DNA from: Pseudohongiella sp.
GTDB lineage: Bacteria; Pseudomonadota; Gammaproteobacteria; Pseudomonadales; Pseudohongiellaceae
Assembly (NCBI RefSeq): GCF_011050365.1
Contig: NZ_DRFV01000012.1
Coordinates: 62,001-126,000, forward strand
Direction: 5' to 3'
DNA length: 64,000 bases
A model generated the notes under the pieces. The model searched no databases. It had not been told where the DNA came from and worked only from the letters and a program-made list of their open reading frames with translations. Within the stretch, counting starts at the first letter, position 1; the number at the start of each line of letters is the position of its first letter. Both the position numbers and the translations under genes were made by a program. Shown here one piece after another: positions 27,238-36,644 of this stretch.

Positions 27238-27621
27238 TTAGCGCAAACTCAATGCGGCGCCGATCAGCGCGCCGAGCGCCAATGCCAGGGACGGCAACAT
27301 GGTCAGGGCAAAACCCAGGCCGCGTGATTTGGGGTCTTTGACATATGCGCGCAGGTACAGATAACGGCCGATAATGAAGACCACGCCCAGCGCGGCGGCA
27401 ATCTCGGCATTGACATAGGTAGCAAACAAAAAGATCGAGGGCAGAAACAGCACCAGACTTTCCTGTGTGTTCATATGGACGCGATAATAACGTTCAAAAA
27501 CAGGATCGCCGGTGACCGCTGGTGCTTCTATCTTATAGGTGCCGCGTGCCTTGCCAACCAGAATGCCAAATACCATATATTGCAATAACGCCAGTACAAC
27601 AACGATTGTAACCAGTTCCAT
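27238..27621 (-). CDS. MAPEG-family membrane protein
   Basis: 127 residues with four hydrophobic segments. The stretch FERYYRVHMNTQESLVLFLP is the hallmark of the MAPEG family (membrane-associated eicosanoid and glutathione metabolism proteins), with YLRAYVKDPKSRGLGFALT near the third and fourth helices. Bacterial members are often glutathione transferases or peroxidases, but the activity here is unknown. AGGAG lies 9 bases before the ATG. It follows the HAD phosphatase gene by 80 bases. Confidence 0.85.
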   Translation of the reverse strand: MELVTIVVVLALLQYMVFGILVGKARGTYKIEAPAVTGDPVFERYYRVHMNTQESLVLFLPSIFLFATYVNAEIAAALGVVFIIGRYLYLRAYVKDPKSRGLGFALTMLPSLALALGALIGAALSLR

Positions 27622-27701
27622 AGTGTGTCTCCTTTGTAGGTGATGTGCAGGATGTTTCTACTTATTGTTGGTGGTCATTATCGATGCCGATATCACAACC
27701 G

Positions 27702-28523
27702 TCACAGATTAAAGCGCCCTCGCAGGTAATGTGCAATACCATCGTCATTGTTGTGACCGATGACGGCGGTTGCTTCCGCCTTGACATAATCCTTGGCGTT
27801 GTCAGGGGCATAACTTTCGTCGGCGACCCGGAACATACTCAGGTCGTTGTCGCTGTCACCAAAACAGATCAGGCTGCTGATGTTCAATTGCTGGCGCAGC
27901 AGAGTGAGGGCATCGCCCTTGCTGGCGCTGCTGTGATGAAAATCCACCCATTTCAGGTCCTTGCTTTCCATGGCAACGCCCGAGTATGAGACCAGATGAT
28001 CTTCGTTTGCCAGGTTTTCCCTGATGGCGTCGATGCCGGCAGCACTGCCCAGCATGCTGATATTGGTAATACGGGCATCGGCGGGCAGGTCGGTTAATGG
28101 CCGGATTTGCGCGCCGCCGCGACTGCGAACCACGTCCAGCAGCTTTTTTTCTACGGTGTTCAGTGACGAGGGATGAAACACGTAGTGTTGCTTGTCCTCG
28201 GTCACGGTATTGACCCAGGGGCTGATCTCTTCGTTCAGTGCTGCGCGCAGGACATGCGTGGCTTCAGAAACCGTCAGGTAATTGTTCAGTGACAGGGTCT
28301 CCACGCGGGGGTCCCAGATGACGGTGCCGTTGGTGTACACATGGGGCAGCACAAAACCGTGATCAGCAATGATCTGCTGACCGGAGTGCAGGTTGCGTCC
28401 GGTTGCCACCGTATATGCGACCCCGCTTTGCGTCAGTCGAGTGAGAGTTTCGCGGGTGAACACGGAAATTTTTGAGGCATCATTGAGCAAGGTGCCGTCG
28501 AGATCAAAAACAACAAGTTCCAT
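27702..28523 (-). CDS. HAD-superfamily hydrolase, Cof type
   Basis: 273 residues. The N-terminal DxD motif VVFDLDGTLLND, a C2-type cap domain in residues about 85-185, and the late acidic motif CFGDSDNDLSMF mark a Cof-type HAD phosphatase (IIB). Likely substrates are sugar phosphates or flavin or nucleotide phosphates; none is assignable. Residues about 185-200 (KWVDFHHSSASKGDAL) contain the conserved lysine. It is probably the first gene of the minus-strand run that ends in the Nramp-like transporter. Confidence 0.85.
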   Translation of the reverse strand: MELVVFDLDGTLLNDASKISVFTRETLTRLTQSGVAYTVATGRNLHSGQQIIADHGFVLPHVYTNGTVIWDPRVETLSLNNYLTVSEATHVLRAALNEEISPWVNTVTEDKQHYVFHPSSLNTVEKKLLDVVRSRGGAQIRPLTDLPADARITNISMLGSAAGIDAIRENLANEDHLVSYSGVAMESKDLKWVDFHHSSASKGDALTLLRQQLNISSLICFGDSDNDLSMFRVADESYAPDNAKDYVKAEATAVIGHNNDDGIAHYLRGRFNL

Positions 28524-28661
28524 AGCGGGGAGCGGATCTCCTGAGTGTCGGCCTGATAGGGATGGATCGTGTGTTTGCTATTTAACCACAAATGGCGCCG
28601 GATGGGGGCGGCCGTGTTGCGCGAGCGCGGCCTCACGGCCGCGAATGTGAACCCGGGCGGC

Positions 28662-30503
28662 TCAGTTGTCGCCCTGCATCATGTCCACGATGGCAGGCAC
28701 AGGCGCGTTGCCATAGCTGAGGAAACGATTGTGGAACGTCTTCAGATCAAACTCATCTCCCATGCCGGCTTTCAGGCGCTCGCGAAAGTCATAAATTTCG
28801 GCATAACCGGTGAAGTACGATGTTAGTTGCACCTGCGACAGCGTGATCCGGCGCCATTTATTCTCCGCTTCAGTCCGTTCCTGGAATGCCTCGCGCAGCA
28901 TCATGTCCATGGCTTCCTGCTCAGTCATGTTCAATACATGAACGGCGTAGTCCATGATGGCGTTGGTGACCACACGTAAATTCCATTTGCCGTACATCAG
29001 CCACATCTCAGGCGCCTGGTCACCCCAGCCTTGCTCCAGCATCATGCGTTCGGAATAGACCGCCCAGCCCTCGATCATGGCGCCATTTCGCAGCAGGCTT
29101 TTGATCAATCCGGATGATTTGTTGCCGTGTACCAGTTGCGTGTAGTGGCCCGGTATTGCCTCATGGATGTTCAGAATCTGCAGCACCCACTGGTTGTATT
29201 CACGCAGGTAACTGGCCGCCTGTTCATCACTGTAGTCGTCCAGCGGGGTCACGTTATAGTAGGTGTCAGCGGTCGGGTTAAACGGGCCCGGGGCACTGAC
29301 CGATGCCCCGGCGCCGCCGCCGCGCATGTATTCGGGCGTTTCGCGGACCACCAGCGGCCTGGTCGGGTCCTGATCGATCAGGTCATTTTCAGTGACAAAA
29401 GCCGTCAGCAGCGGGATCTGACGTTCAATCTCACTGATAAAATTCTCGCGGGCAATATGTTGATCTGACAGGTGGTCAATAAGCAGGCCGATGCGGTCGA
29501 GCCGGTCTTCAGGCATGGCCTGATCAGGAAAATAGTCGCTCCAGAGCTCAATCGCGATGGCATCCATGTCGTTATGCAGGCGATTTTTTTCCGCCAGCGC
29601 TCGATCGTAGAGCTCCCGCGCGGTGAAGCCTGATTGAATGTCGTAGCGGAATTTAGCGTCGTAGAGCCCGGCACCAATGCGGAAAGGACGGGCGTCGTCA
29701 TTTTCCGTCAGGGCCCCGGAGATGGACTGAAGTTCCGTGATAAAGCCGTCGATGGTTTCAACCGCCGCCTGCCGGGTTCGTTCGTAGCGCTCTTTTTCTG
29801 CTGTTTCCAGACTGGAAGCGGCTACGCGCTCGCGCAAACTGTCGCCCAGCAGGTTCAGCGTACCGCGATTCTGTGTGATCGCCAGCTCGGTATGTTCGCG
29901 TGTCGGATTGCTGATATTGCTGCGCGCCGCCTGGTAGTAGGCGGGTACCTGTTCCAGTCGTGCCAGTACCGTTCGCAAACGATCCGCTTCCGATGCATAG
30001 GGCGTATTCAATATCAGACCGATAGGGCCGGCGACATTGTAATTGGAGGGATCCCACTGCCAATCCCTGAATTCAGTGAGGTACCAGCGCATGGAGGCCA
30101 GCCGGTTGGTCAATAGAGCGTGATCAATACGCAGTTCCGGCGGCAGGGTTTGTGGGTCGATCCGCGATAGAGCTGCCAGCTCGGCTTCGGCAAACGCCAG
30201 GTCTTCGGCGCGACGGGCAGCATCCGGGATAGTGACCCGGTCGGCAACGTCGTATCGACCCGCGTAAATGGACCATTCCGGGGCTCGTGTCAGCATGCGC
30301 TGCATCAGCGCTTCGCTGGCACTGGCAAAGGCGGCTACCGCCGGGTCAGGTGCTGCGTTCTGGACCGCCCCGGACATGTTTGTGGGGTTGCCAGCCGGGC
30401 TTGGTGCCAACGGCATATTGCCATCGGGCGAGCATGCTGCCAGCATGGACGCTGCCAGGACGAGTACCAGCGCGCATGTTCGATAGTCGGGTGATCGCAT
30501 CAT
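28662..30503 (-). CDS. DUF885-family lipoprotein (putative metallopeptidase)
   Basis: 613 residues from the first of two adjacent ATGs, with AGGAG 7 bases upstream. The lipobox MLAAC is near residue 23. The body is the DUF885 fold (long helices) with the active-site signature NIHEAIPGHYTQLVHG near residues 465-480 and a second region EGWAVYSERMMLEQGWG. Members are thought to be zinc carboxypeptidase-like, but biochemistry is scarce. The C-terminus ends with conserved LKAGMGDEFDLKTFHNRFLS. It is divergent from the small ORF at 30590. Confidence 0.82.
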   Translation of the reverse strand: MMRSPDYRTCALVLVLAASMLAACSPDGNMPLAPSPAGNPTNMSGAVQNAAPDPAVAAFASASEALMQRMLTRAPEWSIYAGRYDVADRVTIPDAARRAEDLAFAEAELAALSRIDPQTLPPELRIDHALLTNRLASMRWYLTEFRDWQWDPSNYNVAGPIGLILNTPYASEADRLRTVLARLEQVPAYYQAARSNISNPTREHTELAITQNRGTLNLLGDSLRERVAASSLETAEKERYERTRQAAVETIDGFITELQSISGALTENDDARPFRIGAGLYDAKFRYDIQSGFTARELYDRALAEKNRLHNDMDAIAIELWSDYFPDQAMPEDRLDRIGLLIDHLSDQHIARENFISEIERQIPLLTAFVTENDLIDQDPTRPLVVRETPEYMRGGGAGASVSAPGPFNPTADTYYNVTPLDDYSDEQAASYLREYNQWVLQILNIHEAIPGHYTQLVHGNKSSGLIKSLLRNGAMIEGWAVYSERMMLEQGWGDQAPEMWLMYGKWNLRVVTNAIMDYAVHVLNMTEQEAMDMMLREAFQERTEAENKWRRITLSQVQLTSYFTGYAEIYDFRERLKAGMGDEFDLKTFHNRFLSYGNAPVPAIVDMMQGDN

Positions 30504-30589
30504 TTGATTCTCCTGTTGGCAGTAATTGTACTACCTGGTCACACTTTCCGATATTATCGGGCGGCTGTCATTGTTTTGACGAGGCATTT

Positions 30590-30826
30590 ATGGAACCGGA
30601 TCACAGCAAGTCCCCAAACCAGGCTTCAGCGCCAACGCTGGACGGCCGGCGTCTTGGCCTTAATGAGCTGAACCTGGGGAATACCAGCGGTCGTGGCAGG
30701 TTTAAACGGTTTCTGCGGCATCTTTCGCAGTTCCTGGCGGGTATGTACACGGGCGAAAGTTGCGCGGGTACGCCACATGACGAGCGCCGATCAAAACCGG
30801 CTCCGCTGCATCGCAATAAATCCTGA
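30590..30826 (+). CDS. 78-residue basic hypothetical protein
   Basis: ORF from an ATG with GAGG 6 bases upstream. The sequence MEPDHSKSPNQASAPTLDGR leads to a glycine/arginine-rich stretch (GLNELNLGNTSGRGRFKRFL) and an amphipathic basic helix, with a single Cys near residue 57. I do not recognise it. It lies between two divergent/downstream hydrolase genes and ends 33 bases before the amidohydrolase start. Codon pattern is like its neighbours, but the call rests mainly on the SD and the open frame. Confidence 0.4.
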   Translation: MEPDHSKSPNQASAPTLDGRRLGLNELNLGNTSGRGRFKRFLRHLSQFLAGMYTGESCAGTPHDERRSKPAPLHRNKS

Positions 30827-30859
30827 ATTCGAATAAACCTGATACTAAGGAACACAGAT

Positions 30860-33781
30860 ATGCGCTTTTTTATATGTTGGCTGGCAACCATGCTCATGGT
30901 GTCGCCCGTGTTTGCCCAGGAAACCGCAACGCCCAATGGGATAGCCGATAACAGGCGCAATGCAATCGCCCTGACCGGCGCCACTGTCTATCTGCCGGGA
31001 CAGGGTTATCAGGAAGACGCAACGGTCTTGGTCCGTGATGGGGTTGTCGTTAATGTGGTCGCGGGCACTGACGCGCGGGATGGTTATTTTGCCATTGATA
31101 TGGCGGGCAAGTACGTCTACCCGGGCTTTATCGACCTGTATTCCGGTTACGGCCTGCCAACACCGGGGCGTCCGGTGCAGCGTGGCGGCGCCGAAGTGGT
31201 GAGGTCGGGCAACCAGGCCTACAACGCCAACGATGCCATTCGCTCGCATTATCGTGCCGTGGAAAATTTCACGCCCGATGCTGACAGCAGTGAGACATTG
31301 CGTGACCTGGGCTTCAGCTCAGTGCTTAGTCATCATGCGGATGGCATTGCCCGTGGCACCTCGACGCTGGTGACCCTGGGTAATCACAATGCCAATGAGG
31401 CAGTTGTGATAGCTGACGCCGCCGCACACTACTCCCTTGACAAAGGCAGCTCCAGCCAGACGGTTCCGGTGTCTTTGATGGGGTCGGTTGCCTTGTTGCG
31501 ACAGACTTACCTGGATGCACAGTGGTTTGCTGCACACGAGCAACGTCCGTTTGTCGACGAATCGCTGGAAGGGTGGATACGTGCCCAGAGCCTGCCGCAG
31601 ATAATGGAAGTGGATAATTGGCATCAGGCATTAACAGTGGATGGCGTCGCGCAAGAGTTCGACACCGATTATGTCATTCGCGTCGGTACAGACGCCTATC
31701 AGCAGGCAGAGAAACTGGCTGCCACCGGCGCGCGCCTGATAGTGCCGGTGAATTACCCGGATGCACCCGACGTGGCCGATCCGTTCATCGCCGACGAAGT
31801 GTCCTTCTCTGACCTGAAACACTGGGAGCTGGCACCGTATAACCTGCGCCTGCTGTCGGAAGCCGGTATTGAGTTTGCGCTGACCAGTGCCGGCGCCGGC
31901 GCGGACTTCTGGGATAACCTGCGACAGGCCGTTGCTAATGGCTTGCCGCACGATGACGCCATTGCCGGGCTGACCACTGTGCCGGCCCGGATACTCGGAG
32001 TGTCTGATCGTCTGGGGCAGCTTGACGCCGGTGCGCTGGCCAATATGGTGGTCACTTCCGGGCCCCTGTTTGATGACGACACCGTGTTGCTGGAGAACTG
32101 GGTGCGCGGCGAGCGTTTTGTGCTGAATACCGGTCTCGATGAGCGACGTGGGCAATATTCGCTGATGGCTGGCAACCGGCAGCTGGCTGTGGCGCTGGAT
32201 TTTGCCGATGGCGGTGCCAAACTCAGCCTGTTGGACGGCAATGCCGAGCCGGATGCAGATGCATCGGTCGATGCCAGCATCGGCAATGACCTGATCAGCC
32301 TGACGTTCACTGCCGCCAGCGACACCGGCCCGACCCGCCTGAGTGGCTGGTCGGTAGACAATGGCTGGCAGGGCACCGGGCAAACGGCAGCGGGTGAGCC
32401 GATAGACTGGCGTTTGACTTACACAGGCCCGCTGGTCGCGCCCGAGCCGGAGCCGGACTCAGCGCCGGTCACTTCCGCCACAGATGCTTTGCCTTCGCCT
32501 GTTCTGTATCCGTTCTCCGCATACGGTAGCGAGTCGTTGCCGGCTCAGCAGGATGTGGTCATTCGCAATGCCACGGTATGGACCAATGAAGACATGGGTA
32601 TACTGGTCACTGATGTGCTGGTGCGTGATGGCCGCATTGCCGCTGTCGGGGACAACCTGTCGGCCGGCGGCGCCGTTGAAGTCGATGGCACTGGCAAGCA
32701 CCTGACCCCCGGCATCATTGATGAGCATACCCATATTGCCTTGTTCAGCATCAACGAGATTGCTACCAACTCAAGCATGGTGAGAATGCAGGATGTGGTG
32801 AACTCCGAGGATGTGAACATCTACCGCAACCTGGCAGGTGGCGTGGTCGCGGCACAACAGCTGCACGGTTCATCCAACCCGATAGGTGGCCAGTCGTCCA
32901 TCATCAAGCTGCGTTGGGGTATGGCGCCGGAGGAACTGCAGCTTGACGATGCTCCCAAGTTTATCAAGTTTGCGTTGGGCGAAAACGTCAAGCGCAGCAC
33001 CAACCCGGCCTCGATCCGTTACCCGCAGACCCGTATGGGTGTCGAGCAGGTTTACGTCAATGCTTTCAGCCAGGCACAGCAGTACGAGCAGCGCTGGAAT
33101 GCCTACAACGCGTTGTCCAATGCGCAACGCCGCGATACGGTCATGCCCCGACGTGATCTGGTGCATGAAACCATGCTGGAAGTACTCAAGGGCGAACGGT
33201 ATGTGACCAACCATTCCTATGTGCAGTCCGAAATCAATATGATGATGACCATGGCCGAGAGTTTCGGTTTCAACATCAACACCTTTACGCATATTCTGGA
33301 AGGTTACAAGGTCGCCGACAAGATGGCGGCCCATGGCGCGGGTGGTTCTACATTCTCGGACTGGTGGGCATTCAAATGGGAGGTGCGTTACGCCATTCCC
33401 TACAATGCTGCATTGATGCAGCTGGCCGGTGTGGTGGTAGCGCTGAATTCAGACGATGCCGAGATGTCGCGGCGCCTGAACCAGGAAGCCGGCAAGATGG
33501 TCAAGTATGGCAATGTCAGTGAATCGGACGCCCTGAAGATGATCACCCTGAACCCGGCCAAACTGTTACACCTGGATGATCGCATGGGCAGTATTCGTGA
33601 AGGCAAAGATGCTGATCTGGTGTTGTGGGATGAGCATCCTTTATCGGTGTATGCCCAGGCACAGACGACCTGGGTAGATGGTGTGCCGTATTTTGACCGG
33701 GCACGAGATCAACAACTGCGGCAGTATATTGCTGATGAGCGCGCGCGCCTCATCGCCGCTATCATCAGCGAAGAGGAGTAA
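30860..33781 (+). CDS. Secreted tandem amidohydrolase-fold protein
   Basis: 973 residues with a signal peptide (FFICWLATMLMVSPVFA). Two amidohydrolase-like halves follow. The first (about 40-440) begins with the composite-barrel strands but has GFIDLYSGYG where active members have HxH, so it looks catalytically dead. The second (about 560-960) has His623-Thr-His625 in GIIDEHTHIALFSINE, a downstream ALNSDDAEMSRRL segment that could supply the active-site Asp, and the closing ITLNPAKLLHLDDRMGSIREGKDADLVLWD. The likely role is hydrolysis of a periplasmic amide or peptide. The next gene encodes a related protein. Confidence 0.8.
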   Translation: MRFFICWLATMLMVSPVFAQETATPNGIADNRRNAIALTGATVYLPGQGYQEDATVLVRDGVVVNVVAGTDARDGYFAIDMAGKYVYPGFIDLYSGYGLPTPGRPVQRGGAEVVRSGNQAYNANDAIRSHYRAVENFTPDADSSETLRDLGFSSVLSHHADGIARGTSTLVTLGNHNANEAVVIADAAAHYSLDKGSSSQTVPVSLMGSVALLRQTYLDAQWFAAHEQRPFVDESLEGWIRAQSLPQIMEVDNWHQALTVDGVAQEFDTDYVIRVGTDAYQQAEKLAATGARLIVPVNYPDAPDVADPFIADEVSFSDLKHWELAPYNLRLLSEAGIEFALTSAGAGADFWDNLRQAVANGLPHDDAIAGLTTVPARILGVSDRLGQLDAGALANMVVTSGPLFDDDTVLLENWVRGERFVLNTGLDERRGQYSLMAGNRQLAVALDFADGGAKLSLLDGNAEPDADASVDASIGNDLISLTFTAASDTGPTRLSGWSVDNGWQGTGQTAAGEPIDWRLTYTGPLVAPEPEPDSAPVTSATDALPSPVLYPFSAYGSESLPAQQDVVIRNATVWTNEDMGILVTDVLVRDGRIAAVGDNLSAGGAVEVDGTGKHLTPGIIDEHTHIALFSINEIATNSSMVRMQDVVNSEDVNIYRNLAGGVVAAQQLHGSSNPIGGQSSIIKLRWGMAPEELQLDDAPKFIKFALGENVKRSTNPASIRYPQTRMGVEQVYVNAFSQAQQYEQRWNAYNALSNAQRRDTVMPRRDLVHETMLEVLKGERYVTNHSYVQSEINMMMTMAESFGFNINTFTHILEGYKVADKMAAHGAGGSTFSDWWAFKWEVRYAIPYNAALMQLAGVVVALNSDDAEMSRRLNQEAGKMVKYGNVSESDALKMITLNPAKLLHLDDRMGSIREGKDADLVLWDEHPLSVYAQAQTTWVDGVPYFDRARDQQLRQYIADERARLIAAIISEEE

Positions 33782-33785
33782 GGAC

Positions 33786-35096
33786 ATGAGAACACGAATC
33801 CGAGTTATGTTGTTTGCCGCACTGTGTTTATCGATTCCTCTGTCGCAGGCGATTGTACCCAAACCGGCAGAAGAACAAAGTGAGCCGATCGCGATCATTG
33901 GTGCCGTGATTCATGTCGGTGACGGCAGTGTGATCACGGATGGGGTAATGGCTTTTGATGAAGGCGTGATCACCTATGTTGGCACTGACGCCAATCGGCC
34001 TGACTTTTTCAGTCATCAGCTTATTGACGTGCAGGGTGCCCATGTTTATCCCGGCTTTGTGCTACCCAACTCAACGCTGGGTCTGTCGGAAATAGCCAAC
34101 CTGCGGGCCACCAATGATGTGGTGGAGGAGGGCGATATCAATGCCAGTATTCGCTCGGCGATTGCCTACAATACTGATTCCGAGCTGATTCCGACCTTTC
34201 GCTTTAACGGCATACTGACGGCGCAGATAGCGCCGCAGGGCGGCCTGATTTCCGGTCGCTCCAGTGTCATGAACCTGGATGGCTGGAACTGGGAAGACGC
34301 CTTGCTGGCGGAAAACGGGGGCATGCACATGCATTGGCCGTCACGCACTCGCCGTGAACGCAATGACATCACCGGTCAGTTTGAAACCGTCGACAATGAA
34401 GACTATGCCCACCAGACCCAATTGCTGCATTCGCTGTTTCAGAATGCCGTCAGTTACACGGGCACACCGCTGAATCTGAATTTGCAGGCGATGGCGCCAT
34501 TGTTCACCGGTGACGCCAAACTCTTCATCCACGCCAATGATGCGCGCACGATTGTCAGTAGCGTTCAGTTCGCCAGCAGCTATGGCGTCCAGGAGATTGT
34601 CCTGGTAGGTGGCCGTGACGCCATGAAGGTCAAGGATCTGCTGCTTAGCGAATCGGTGGCAGTGGTTTATGAGTCCGTACATTCACTACCCGGCAGGGAG
34701 TGGTACGACGTGGACGAACCCTACAAAGTACCGTTTCAGTTGCACGAGGCGGGCATCCTGGTCGGTATTGGTGGTGGTGAAACCGCGCTGGATTCCCAGC
34801 GCAATCTGCCGTTTTTTGCCGGCACGGCTGCGGCGTACGGGCTGGACAGGGAGACCGCGCTGGCCATGGTGACCCAGCACAATGCAGAAATTCTGGGTGT
34901 GGATGATCAGGTGGGGACCCTGGAGGTCGGCAAGAACGCGACATTTTTTGTTTCCGTCGGTGATGCGCTGGACATGCGGACCAGCCAGGTACAGGAAGCC
35001 TTTGTGCAAGGGCGTCTGATCGATCTGTTCGGCACTCAGCAGGAGTTGTATCAGCGTTACTACGAGCGCTATTCAAACCAGCCGCTCGAACAATAA
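33786..35096 (+). CDS. Secreted amidohydrolase-like protein lacking HxH
   Basis: 436 residues from ATG 33786, with AGGAC upstream and a signal peptide (MLFAALCLSIPLSQA). The fold is that of the first half of the upstream protein: IIGAVIHVGDGSVITDGVMA at the start and LGVDDQVGTLEVGKNATFFV at the end. The segment that would carry the metal ligands reads YPGFVLPNSTLGLSEI, with no HxH, so metal catalysis is doubtful. It starts 5 bases after the upstream stop and may form a complex with that protein. It ends 22 bases before the thioesterase. Confidence 0.78.
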   Translation: MRTRIRVMLFAALCLSIPLSQAIVPKPAEEQSEPIAIIGAVIHVGDGSVITDGVMAFDEGVITYVGTDANRPDFFSHQLIDVQGAHVYPGFVLPNSTLGLSEIANLRATNDVVEEGDINASIRSAIAYNTDSELIPTFRFNGILTAQIAPQGGLISGRSSVMNLDGWNWEDALLAENGGMHMHWPSRTRRERNDITGQFETVDNEDYAHQTQLLHSLFQNAVSYTGTPLNLNLQAMAPLFTGDAKLFIHANDARTIVSSVQFASSYGVQEIVLVGGRDAMKVKDLLLSESVAVVYESVHSLPGREWYDVDEPYKVPFQLHEAGILVGIGGGETALDSQRNLPFFAGTAAAYGLDRETALAMVTQHNAEILGVDDQVGTLEVGKNATFFVSVGDALDMRTSQVQEAFVQGRLIDLFGTQQELYQRYYERYSNQPLEQ

Positions 35097-35118
35097 ACGA
35101 TTTTACCGGGAGCACGTT

Positions 35119-35550
35119 TTGCCGACTTGGGATAGACCTGACCCGCACACGTTGAGTATTGTGGTGGCCGCCGATGAGATTGATGAGCTGGGCCACACCA
35201 ATAACGCTGTTTATGTACGCTGGCTGGAGCGTTGCGCCTGGCAACATTCGGAGGCTCTGGGTCTGGATCTGGCTTCATACCGGCTACTGGACCGTGCCAT
35301 GGTTGTGCTGCGCCATGAGATTGATTACCTGGCCGCTGCCTACCTGGGTGATGAGCTGCAGGTTGCGACCTGGATTGTGCAGTCAGATAACAAGCTCCGG
35401 TTAACCCGTGAGTTTCAGATTTGCAGGGGTTCAGACCAGCAAACCCTGTTGCGGGCTAAAAGTACATTTGTCTGTATTGCGCTGACAACCGGCAAACCCA
35501 AGCGCATGCCAACAGTATTTCTGGAGCGCTACGTTGGTGCAATGGTTTGA
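35119..35550 (+). CDS. Acyl-CoA thioesterase (4-hydroxybenzoyl-CoA thioesterase-like)
   Basis: 143 residues starting at a TTG preceded by GGGAG. The hot-dog signature AADEIDELGHTNNAVYVRWLE places the catalytic Asp and His-x-Asn near residues 22-29, followed by VVLRHEIDYLAAAYLGDELQ. It probably hydrolyses acyl-CoA thioesters in the cytoplasm. It is the second hot-dog thioesterase of the window; the two differ clearly in sequence. Probably the last gene of the amidohydrolase unit. Confidence 0.8.
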   Translation: MPTWDRPDPHTLSIVVAADEIDELGHTNNAVYVRWLERCAWQHSEALGLDLASYRLLDRAMVVLRHEIDYLAAAYLGDELQVATWIVQSDNKLRLTREFQICRGSDQQTLLRAKSTFVCIALTTGKPKRMPTVFLERYVGAMV

Positions 35551-35631
35551 GTCAGGGCTGCCAGCCGTGCAACTGACGGTGGCGCAATTGACCGAGATAT
35601 ATAACGCCAGCCCGCTGAAATGCATGACTGC

Positions 35632-35646
35632 CCGGCAACGTGCCGG
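35632..35646 (+). terminator. Short hairpin after the thioesterase gene
   Basis: CCGGCA (35632-35637) and TGCCGG (35641-35646) form a 6-base-pair stem with a 3-base loop, followed by CTTTG only. It lies 82 bases after the stop. Weak terminator candidate. Confidence 0.3.
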
Positions 35647-35722
35647 CTTTGCAATACATTACGATTCTGTGTACGACTGAAAACCTGGTTAAATAATGCT
35701 CTAAAACTTACGAGGAAGTGTT

Positions 35723-36616
35723 ATGCGTTTTATGTTTTTATTACTGTTGATATGCTCGCCGGCTGTGCTCGCGCAGCAAACCACTCAGATAGACGCGGGC
35801 CGCGGTGACATCCCGTTAATCGTGCCCGATAGCTATCAGGCCAATGCGCCGGTACCGCTTTTTGTATTGTTGCATGGTTATGGCTCAAGCGGTGTCCAGC
35901 AGAACGAGTACATGCGTTTTGGTGAGCTGGTCAACAACTATGGATTTATTCTGGCCACACCCGATGGCACTCAGGAGACGCAGGGGCGCAATGCCCGGTT
36001 CTGGAATGCGTCGGATGCGTGTTGTAATTTTTACGCCAATGACCTTGATGACTCTGCTTATGTACTCAACATCATCAATACGGTCAAGGCGCAATACCAG
36101 GTCGATGAGCGCCGGGTGTATCTGATTGGTCATTCCAACGGTGGCTTCATGTCATACAATGCCGCTCATGAACACTCGGGTGTGATTGCCGGTATCGCCA
36201 GCCTGGCCGGGGCGGAGGCAACCGTCGCACAAGCGGCACCTGAAAACCCGGTTCATATTCTGCAGATTCATGGCACTGCCGATGGCACCATCGCTTACGA
36301 CGGTGGCGACATTCAGGGCAATGTTTACCCCAGTGCCAACGAAACGGTCAACCGCTGGGTGGAGTACAATGGCTGTTCGTCTGATGGCGAGGTTGTTGCT
36401 ACGCTTGATCTGGATGTCAGCCTGGCAGGACTGGAGACGACAGTGACCCGCTACAGTGATGGTTGTCACCCCGGTGGTTCAGCCGAACTATGGACGATCG
36501 CCGAAGGTGCCCATATACCGCAGATTACCCCGGCGTTTTCAGAGGAAGTGGTTCAATGGTTGCTGGCGCGACCGAAGATACTGGGCACGGATAATGTCGC
36601 AGTGACACAAAACTGA
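35723..36616 (+). CDS. Secreted esterase, polyhydroxybutyrate-depolymerase-like
   Basis: 297 residues. A signal peptide (LLLLICSPAVLAQ) is followed by an alpha/beta hydrolase of the LpqC/PHB depolymerase type: oxyanion-hole HGYGSSG, nucleophile Ser138 in GHSNGG, a later Asp in IHGTADGTIAYDGG and a His in the EGAHIPQITP segment. A Cys-Cys pair (100-101, in SDACCNF) is typical of the family and may be part of a disulphide. It probably cleaves polyester or aryl esters outside the cytoplasm. GAGGA lies 8 bases before the ATG. Confidence 0.85.
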   Translation: MRFMFLLLLICSPAVLAQQTTQIDAGRGDIPLIVPDSYQANAPVPLFVLLHGYGSSGVQQNEYMRFGELVNNYGFILATPDGTQETQGRNARFWNASDACCNFYANDLDDSAYVLNIINTVKAQYQVDERRVYLIGHSNGGFMSYNAAHEHSGVIAGIASLAGAEATVAQAAPENPVHILQIHGTADGTIAYDGGDIQGNVYPSANETVNRWVEYNGCSSDGEVVATLDLDVSLAGLETTVTRYSDGCHPGGSAELWTIAEGAHIPQITPAFSEEVVQWLLARPKILGTDNVAVTQN

Positions 36617-36644
36617 TTCGTCTGTCGCTGCGGGCATGTTGGTG

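Noticed and set aside
31631-32383. A 250-codon minus-strand frame in the amidohydrolase gene
   Set aside because: It is antisense to a continuous homologous protein and shows no motif.
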